In this document: piece by piece, positions 58,339 through 64,000 of the stretch | Layout: each line of letters starts with the position of its first letter | Position numbering within the stretch: position 1 is the first letter of the stretch | Assembly: GCA_028564675.1 (NCBI GenBank) | Contig: JAOVVO010000003.1 | Span: 434,001-498,000 of the forward strand | Direction: 5' to 3' | Source of the DNA: Onchocerca lupi | Lineage: Eukaryota; Nematoda; Chromadorea; Rhabditida; Onchocercidae | DNA: 64,000 nt | Program-made: the position numbers and the translations under genes | The notes under the pieces: generated by a model | Database searches by the model: none | The model's input: only the letters and a program-made list of their open reading frames with translations | What the model was told of the DNA's origin: nothing

Positions 58339-61300
58339 ATGAGATTGAATATCATAAATCCTAATTTTTCTGTGTGGATAAATGCATCTGCTGGTACAGG
58401 TAAAACAAAAATCTTAATAGATAGAGTATTAAGGCTTTTATTAGAAGATAAAAGAAATATTCTTTGTTTAACGCTTACTAATGCTGCAGCAAATGAAATG
58501 GCGAACCGCATTCACACTATACTCAGTAAGTGGGCAATGTGCTCAAATAGCGAATTAATTACACATTTGGAACAACTAGGTCTTTCCTTATTGTTACCTA
58601 AGTGTCACCACTCACCATCCCATTCTTTGATGTTATCACAGTATTCAACACTAAGATCTAAAAAAAGTAAAGTACTTGATCGTTATATAATTCAAGCAAG
58701 AAGGCTTTTTTCTGAATTGGAAAATCTGGGCTTAATTATACAGACTATACATGCTTTTTGTTACAAATTGATCTCTGGCTCTCCTATAGAAGCTGGTATC
58801 GCTCCAAATTATATGCTGAGCGAGTGCAAAGAATTACATCCTATAGTATTTGAAAAAACACTTCACAATGAGGCCGTGCAAGATAGTATAAACTCTATTG
58901 CAGTAGAAATTGATGAGGATAAACTACGTGATTTGCTTTACACTTTATGTGTAAGAAGGCCATTGTTATCAACTGATTTAGAATATATCAGAGATAAACT
59001 GAGCGTTCTAGATGGAACTCATGATTTAGGGAATGAGATAATTGAGCATGTGAAAAGGTTGGTCGAAATATTAAGTAAAGGCAGTAAAAGAGATCAAAGT
59101 TATAGTGTGATACTTTCTAAGTGGTGTAACGGCATAAGACTATCTACTATTCAAGTAACTAACACTGAGATACAGAAAAAAAGTATAGATTCCGGAGTTG
59201 TACACTGGGATGATCGTAAAATAGAGAACTTAGCTAAGATTTTTTTAAAATCAGAATCGTATGAAAAAAAAAGTATATCATCTATAATAACAAAAGGCAT
59301 CTCAGAAAAATTCAGAGATGCAGAATGGATAGTAGAGAATATTCAGAATATAGTGTTTACTTATATAAGTAATATTAACTCTTACAAAATATTCAAGAGA
59401 ACTAGCAACTTACTCAATGTATTTAAAGTATACACTAACTTGTATAACAGTGAAAAATCAAAAAATGCATTGCTCGACTACAATGATATAATTGATTTAG
59501 CAACAAACCTTCTAAGCAATCCAGAGTATAAAGATTTGGCATTGTTTAACCTAGATCAAAAAATAGATCACATTCTTGTTGATGAAGCGCAAGATAATAG
59601 CATTGGTCAATGGAAAATTATAACAAATCTCTGTGATGAATTTTTTACCGATGGTAAGGAAAAACGAACCTTATTTGTTGTTGGCGACATCAAACAATCC
59701 ATTTACAGATTTCAAGGAGCAAATCCTTATCTGTTCAACTATATGCAACAATACTTTCATGCAAAAACTGGTAACAGAGACTGGATATCATGCCAACTTA
59801 AAAAATCATTTCGCTCAGCTCCAGAAATTTTAGTCTTTGTAGATAGAATATTTAACAACTTTCGTGAGGAAGTATCTTTTATTGATAGTGAAATAAAACA
59901 TATTCCACATAGAAAAAATGATCAAGGGTACATTGAAATTTGGCCATTATTACCAAGGTGTAAGGAAGAAGAACAACAGGCCTTACAAATCCACTTAACA
60001 GATAAGAAAGATCATGTAATATCAGACCGACTGCTTGCTCAAGCAATAGCTTATAAAATTCATAATTGGTTAAGCAGGAGGAGGATTTTAGTCGCTAAAG
60101 ATCGCCATATAGAACCAAGAGACATTATGATCCTAGTTCGACAAAGAAATGTATTAGTTGATTATATAATAAATGAGCTTAAAAAAGTAAACGTGCCAGT
60201 TATAGGACGGGACTATTTTAGGATTATGGACTACATAGTTGTGCAGGATTTAGTAGCTTTAGCTGAATTTTTGCTTCTTCCTACAAATGATTTGGCTCTT
60301 GCAAATGTTTTAAAATCACCACTATTTAACTTTACTGAAGATGATTTATTTAATATTGCATATGATCGTAAAGGACAGTCTTTATGGGAAAGACTTCGTG
60401 ATTATCGCTGGGTTATCTATAGTGAGTTAGACTATCTAATCAATTTATCTCGTACAGAATCGCCTCTTACGTTGTTCACGCATGTAATGCGTACAGGTAA
60501 GAAAAAATTTGCTGCAAGACTTGGTCTTGAGTACTTTGAGGTTCTGGACGAGTTCATAAACCTTGTGTTGCAATTTGAAAACCCATCTCTTCAAGCATTT
60601 ATTCAGTGGATCAAGGAGAATAACCCAGAAATTAAAAATGATATGCAATCAAAGCGCAATGCTGTGCGAATAATGACAATCCACAAGTCAAAAGGTCTGC
60701 AGTCTCCTATAGTGCTCTTGGTTGATACAAACACAGTACCAAGAAATAATGAAAACATTGTTTTCGATACAATGGAAGCACCATTTTGGTGTGGAAAGAA
60801 TAGCAACGTTTATTGCGATCAAATAAAGAGAGAGAAGAGAATGGAAGACTATAATGAATATTTGCGTTTGCTATATGTAGCACTTACACGTGCTGAAGAT
60901 GAATTATATATTTTAGGTAAGGAGCCAGTACAAAAAGGTTCTTGGTATGATCTGATTACTAAGCATCAAGAGTTATATGAAAAGAAACAAGCTTGGTTAC
61001 GGCCGATATTTAAAAAGAAAATTGAAGTACTGTGCATAAATGCAAACTATCCTTACATTTATAAAAAACTAGACTATTTTGATGCCCCAGTGATTTCGCT
61101 CCCGCCAACACTGGCGACATCATTTCAAGAATCGAAAAAAAAAGAAGGAGAATTAGTGTCAACTATTTACCCTCCTTCCTCGTTTCAGCATGTGATGCTC
61201 GAATCCAGAGAAAAAGAATCTTGGATCCAAGTGTTGGCTACTTGGAATGACAGAAAAAAGAGCATTGGGATGACAGACGGTTGTGCAAGAGGCTTAATAA

Positions 61301-61728
61301 TTCACAGTATGTTGCAGTATATGCCTAAGATAAAGAAAGATAGAAGAAAGAATTGGATCAGGAAGTACCTTGATAATATAAGCACTAGAGAAAAAAAAGA
61401 TGAGATTTACAGTAAAATATTAGCCTTTAATAAAAAATATGATTACCTATTTGACTTAGAAGGTAGATCGGAAATTACGCTGAGTGGAATGATCGATGGC
61501 GAACCAGTACTAGCACGGTTAGATAGGTTATGCATAACGCAGGATAAAGCAATTATAATTGATTACAAATTACACCGTAAGATTTCTACTTCTTCATTAA
61601 ATGAAATAAAAAAACAAATGTTGACCTACAAAACCTTAGTACAAGAGATATATCCGAATAAGGAAATAGAGTGTATAGTTATTTGGATAGAAGATTTAAC
61701 CCTACAATCTGTTTTTGATGAAACTTGA
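58339..61728 (+). CDS. addA: Double-strand break repair helicase-nuclease AddA, with in-frame repeat insert
   Basis: An 1129-residue UvrD-type helicase with a C-terminal nuclease, the main subunit of the AddAB end-resection enzyme. Motifs in order: Walker A NASAGTGKTKILIDR near 20, LTLTNAAANEMANRI, HILVDEAQDNSIGQW near 415, VGDIKQSIYRFQGA near 450, IMTIHKSKGLQSPIV near 778, LLYVALTRAEDELYI near 845. The nuclease core has RLDRLC and AIIIDYK near 1070-1080. Between helicase and nuclease (about residues 948-980) lies a repeat-encoded insert. The frame starts one codon earlier at TTG 58336; ATG 58339 is chosen. addB is not in the window. Confidence 0.93.
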   Translation: MRLNIINPNFSVWINASAGTGKTKILIDRVLRLLLEDKRNILCLTLTNAAANEMANRIHTILSKWAMCSNSELITHLEQLGLSLLLPKCHHSPSHSLMLSQYSTLRSKKSKVLDRYIIQARRLFSELENLGLIIQTIHAFCYKLISGSPIEAGIAPNYMLSECKELHPIVFEKTLHNEAVQDSINSIAVEIDEDKLRDLLYTLCVRRPLLSTDLEYIRDKLSVLDGTHDLGNEIIEHVKRLVEILSKGSKRDQSYSVILSKWCNGIRLSTIQVTNTEIQKKSIDSGVVHWDDRKIENLAKIFLKSESYEKKSISSIITKGISEKFRDAEWIVENIQNIVFTYISNINSYKIFKRTSNLLNVFKVYTNLYNSEKSKNALLDYNDIIDLATNLLSNPEYKDLALFNLDQKIDHILVDEAQDNSIGQWKIITNLCDEFFTDGKEKRTLFVVGDIKQSIYRFQGANPYLFNYMQQYFHAKTGNRDWISCQLKKSFRSAPEILVFVDRIFNNFREEVSFIDSEIKHIPHRKNDQGYIEIWPLLPRCKEEEQQALQIHLTDKKDHVISDRLLAQAIAYKIHNWLSRRRILVAKDRHIEPRDIMILVRQRNVLVDYIINELKKVNVPVIGRDYFRIMDYIVVQDLVALAEFLLLPTNDLALANVLKSPLFNFTEDDLFNIAYDRKGQSLWERLRDYRWVIYSELDYLINLSRTESPLTLFTHVMRTGKKKFAARLGLEYFEVLDEFINLVLQFENPSLQAFIQWIKENNPEIKNDMQSKRNAVRIMTIHKSKGLQSPIVLLVDTNTVPRNNENIVFDTMEAPFWCGKNSNVYCDQIKREKRMEDYNEYLRLLYVALTRAEDELYILGKEPVQKGSWYDLITKHQELYEKKQAWLRPIFKKKIEVLCINANYPYIYKKLDYFDAPVISLPPTLATSFQESKKKEGELVSTIYPPSSFQHVMLESREKESWIQVLATWNDRKKSIGMTDGCARGLIIHSMLQYMPKIKKDRRKNWIRKYLDNISTREKKDEIYSKILAFNKKYDYLFDLEGRSEITLSGMIDGEPVLARLDRLCITQDKAIIIDYKLHRKISTSSLNEIKKQMLTYKTLVQEIYPNKEIECIVIWIEDLTLQSVFDET
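61181..61277 (+). repeat. Palindromic repeat element inserted in-frame in addA
   Basis: About 97 bases made of two imperfect palindromes: ttcagcatgtgatgctcgaat and tggatccaagtg...cttggaatgac. They closely resemble Wolbachia intergenic repeats of the form (t)tccagcatgtgatgctggaatcc and ggatcccagtg..., slightly worn. The element adds about 32 residues (HVMLESREKESWIQVLATWN is part) with no stop or frameshift. It falls between the helicase core and the RGxxxH start of the nuclease domain, a place likely to tolerate insertion. Confidence 0.75.
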
Positions 61729-61802
61729 AATTCTATTTACCAATTAATATACATGCACTTCCTTTTTTTGAAAGTTTATAGTATTAAGCTTGAGGTTGTT
61801 AC

Positions 61803-61845
61803 CCCCTTATATTATACTAAATGTAGTATATAAATTTATAAGGGG
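61803..61845 (+). terminator. Nested hairpin downstream of addA, possible terminator
   Basis: Outer arms CCCCTTATA (61803-61811) and TATAAGGGG (61837-61845) pair perfectly. Inner arms ATACTA and TAGTAT pair around an AATG loop. It lies 75 bases after the addA stop. It is not followed at once by a T-run (the T8 run begins about 15 bases on), so it might instead be a miniature mobile repeat. Confidence 0.45.
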
Positions 61846-62083
61846 TGTATAAAAAATGGCTTTTTTTTAATTAAGCAGTCTTTTAGAGTAAGACAAATCA
61901 AAAAGAAGGACTGTATACATTTATGAATATGTTGACACTTGAAGGCTGTATAAATACCACAAGGACATTTAGCTAATCAAAAGAAGCGCGTTTTATAATC
62001 CATTTACGTAAGGAAAAGTTTAACATATTGTACCAATGTTTTAAAGGTCTTTCATTATTAAACAATACTTTTTACTTATCCAG

Positions 62084-62358
62084 TTATTGATCATAGGTAG
62101 GCTCTTTATTTTCTTTCTTATAAAATGAGCGAAGGCTTATTTCGAACAAAAGATGATAGAGGTATAGACGTATTGTTGACTCTATTAGGATTTTGTAGCT
62201 CTTTCTAGAATTAGCATTAAAAACTTTATTTAAATTACCAAAGTTTTTCATAAGGTTCTTTCTGTATGCTGAATACAAAGTATGCTTTAGAACTATACAA
62301 TCAAGCAGTAATTGTTCATTATCTAAGATAATTTTCTCTTTTAGGAGTTTTCTATATT
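62084..62358 (-). pseudogene. Open frame without a proper start, unrecognised
   Basis: A minus-strand frame stays open for 91 codons. It is rich in Lys, Leu, Tyr and Asn (LLDCIVLKHTLYSAYRKNLM, TIRLYLYHLLFEISLRSFYK). There is no ATG near its beginning; a TTG at 62278 would give 64 residues. It is probably the tail of a lost gene. Family unknown. Confidence 0.35.
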
Positions 62359-62505
62359 ATCTTTTATAATTTTTCACTATTAATAAATAGCTTGCTATAT
62401 ATCTTTTACAATAATAAATAAGTTTTTTTGTTATTTTAAGATATCGATAAAAACTTGACTTATGCACTTTACATTCCTAAAATCTTTGTTTTAGTTTTAC
62501 TCATA

Positions 62506-62826
62506 ATGTCAATAACGGTATTAAGTGTACTACAAATAATATTGGTTGTCATTTTAGCAACCTTAGTGCTTTCGCGTCCTCCCGGGAGTAGTTCATTAAG
62601 TGGTTTTAATAACTCACAACACGGACTCAATTTAATGGTTTCAGTTAAACATTCCGCAAATCTGCTTAGCAAAATAACGGCTATAGTTGTTGGGCTATTT
62701 ATAGCAAACACATTATTATTATCAGGATTGTGTTCAAAAAATGTACACAAAAAGTCGATTGTAGAGAAAATTATATCGGAAAAGAAACAAGAAAATGAAT
62801 CTACTTCCGTTCCTTTTGAAGATTAA
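62506..62826 (+). CDS. secG: Preprotein translocase subunit SecG
   Basis: A small membrane protein (106 residues from ATG 62506) of the SecYEG channel. It has two helices ([15 protein letters not shown] and [19 protein letters not shown]) linked by a polar loop, and a charged tail. The frame opens 17 codons earlier at TTG 62455; ATG 62506 is preferred because it places the first helix at the N-terminus as in SecG. The stop overlaps the pyrG start by one base (TAATG). Confidence 0.8.
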   Translation: MSITVLSVLQIILVVILATLVLSRPPGSSSLSGFNNSQHGLNLMVSVKHSANLLSKITAIVVGLFIANTLLLSGLCSKNVHKKSIVEKIISEKKQENESTSVPFED

Positions 62827-64000
62827 TGAAAGAAGCTAAATTTATCTTTGTAACGGGTGGGGTTGTTTCATCCATTGGCAAGGGTTTAGTCTCTTCAAGT
62901 ATAGGTGCGCTTCTTCAAGCGTATGGTTTTAAGGTACGTATTAGAAAGCTTGATCCATATTTAAATATCGATCCTGGAACGATGAGTCCAACTCAGCATG
63001 GGGAGGTGTTCGTTACCGAGGATGGTGCTGAAACTGATTTAGATCTTGGGCATTATGAACGTTTTACTGGAATTAAAGCAACTAAAGACGATAATATAAC
63101 AACTGGTAAAGTATATCATGAGTTATTGAAGAAAGAGAGGCGTGGTGATTATTTAGGTAAAACTGTACAAGTTATTCCTCATGTAACGGATTTGATTAAA
63201 TCATTTATTTTTAATGGTACGGAGGGTTTAGATTTTGTAATATGCGAAATAGGTGGAACTGTAGGCGATATTGAAAGCCAACCGTTTTTAGAAGCCATAC
63301 GTCAAACCAGTTATAAGTTTGGAAAACAAAGAGTTATCCTTATTCACTTAACCTTAGTACCATATCTAACTGCAGCGCAAGAACTAAAAACAAAACCAAC
63401 ACAGCATTCAGTTCGAGAGTTAAATTTTGCTGGGTTACAACCAGATATTATATTATGTCGTAGTGAGAAGAAAACTTCTGATGATCAAAAAAGGAAAATA
63501 GCTAACCTTTGTAATGTCTCTTTATCTAATGTAATATCTGCTCCTGACGTGAATCATATATATGAGTTGCCAGTCTTATATAATCAATGTGGGCTTGGTA
63601 CACAAATTCTAGAACACTTTCATTTAAGTGAACCACAACCAAGCTTAACTGAATGGGATCAAATAGTATTTTCTATAAGAAACTCAACACAAGAAGTCAC
63701 TGTATCTATAGTAGGAAAATACACTGAATTTCCTGACGCATATAAATCATTGGTTGAAGCATTAAATCATGGTGCAATTAGTAACAAAGTCCAAGTAAAG
63801 ATAAATTGGATTAACTCGAGGGAAAAAAGTAAAGAATCTATTGATGAAAAATTTATAAGAGAAAATCTACAAAACTCTCATTCAATCCTTGTGCCAGGAG
63901 GGTTTGGTGACGATGGAGTAGAGGGTAAAATATTAGCAATAAGTTACGCCCGTAGGCATAATATACCATTTTTTGGAATATGTCTTGGTATGCAGCTTGC
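62826..64000 (+). CDS. pyrG: CTP synthase (partial, runs off the window end)
   Basis: The first 391 or so residues of CTP synthase, which aminates UTP to CTP using glutamine. The synthetase domain begins [20 protein letters not shown], has [20 protein letters not shown] and [20 protein letters not shown]. The class I amidotransferase domain starts near 295, with VPGGFGDDG and the nucleophile cysteine in [11 protein letters not shown] just before the edge. The gene overlaps secG by one base, so it is translationally coupled. The remaining 140 or so residues lie beyond 64000. Confidence 0.97.
   Translation, partial: MKEAKFIFVTGGVVSSIGKGLVSSSIGALLQAYGFKVRIRKLDPYLNIDPGTMSPTQHGEVFVTEDGAETDLDLGHYERFTGIKATKDDNITTGKVYHELLKKERRGDYLGKTVQVIPHVTDLIKSFIFNGTEGLDFVICEIGGTVGDIESQPFLEAIRQTSYKFGKQRVILIHLTLVPYLTAAQELKTKPTQHSVRELNFAGLQPDIILCRSEKKTSDDQKRKIANLCNVSLSNVISAPDVNHIYELPVLYNQCGLGTQILEHFHLSEPQPSLTEWDQIVFSIRNSTQEVTVSIVGKYTEFPDAYKSLVEALNHGAISNKVQVKINWINSREKSKESIDEKFIRENLQNSHSILVPGGFGDDGVEGKILAISYARRHNIPFFGICLGMQL

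Larger units (their letters stand above)
61729..62505. other. Intergenic region between addA and secG
   Basis: About 780 bases. It holds a strong hairpin (61803-61845) and a minus-strand frame open from 62358 to 62084, both listed separately. No other gene-like sequence was recognised. A promoter for secG-pyrG is expected in the last 100 bases; none was clear. Confidence 0.4.

Noticed and set aside
62455..62505. TTG at 62455 as the start of secG
   Set aside because: It would add 17 residues before the first expected helix; ATG 62506 fits the family better, although the first cannot be ruled out.
1..64000. CRISPR array, prophage or intact insertion sequence
   Set aside because: No regularly spaced direct repeats, no cas genes, no phage structural genes and no intact transposase were seen on either strand.

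Overview
This AT-rich window comes from the chromosome of an alphaproteobacterium in the family Anaplasmataceae, most likely a Wolbachia with an eroding genome. Three things support this. The core genes are typical of Rickettsiales: a nusA-infB-rbfA operon, split ATP synthase genes, haem genes hemB and hemJ, a lone VirB2 pilin, a PrtD/PrtE-type type I exporter, and DAP-pathway genes without a visible full cell-wall cluster. Two genes (dapA, addA) contain in-frame palindromic inserts like the protein-coding palindromic elements known from Wolbachia and Rickettsia. Long gaps between genes hold broken coding DNA, including two Rpn-family nuclease remnants, one transposase remnant and a dead ribB. 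The genus is inferred; no rRNA or phylogenetic marker was compared.

Layout. 1-3 kb: trcR and a PpiD/SurA-like foldase, divergent. 3.3-8.5 kb: minus-strand operon nusA-infB-rbfA-ubiA. 9.5-15.4 kb: putA and acnA, which join proline breakdown to the TCA cycle. 16.2-19.5 kb: a cysteine desulfurase and hemB, separated by an Rpn relic. 20-21.7 kb: tRNA-Arg(CCG)-ssb-dapA, with a palindrome inside dapA. 21.7-25.4 kb: a gene desert with several decayed reading frames. 25.4-32.1 kb: the type I secretion ATPase, tsaD, another decayed stretch and the membrane-fusion protein. 32.3-34.8 kb: fabG, virB2 and an M48 peptidase with TPRs. 34.9-38.1 kb: operon atpH-atpA-greA followed by a ribB pseudogene. 38.9-43.2 kb: ubiE and an MsbA-like exporter flanking a second Rpn relic. 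44.8-50.9 kb: argS, an NhaC-like antiporter, a pseudouridine synthase, pdhA and hemJ. 51-52 kb: two unrecognised genes, the first behind a near-consensus promoter. 52.2-58.3 kb: dapB-pstB and ispE-Mth938-like-znuB-holA on the minus strand. 58.3 kb to the end: addA with an embedded repeat, secG, and pyrG running off the edge.

The live genes cover translation and transcription, energy metabolism, haem, ubiquinone and isoprenoid synthesis, DAP synthesis, secretion and recombinational repair. No CRISPR array, rRNA operon, prophage or intact mobile element was seen. The most notable points are the palindromic element between the helicase and nuclease domains of addA, the dead ribB at the end of an ATP synthase operon, and the strongly promoted orphan gene at 51 kb.
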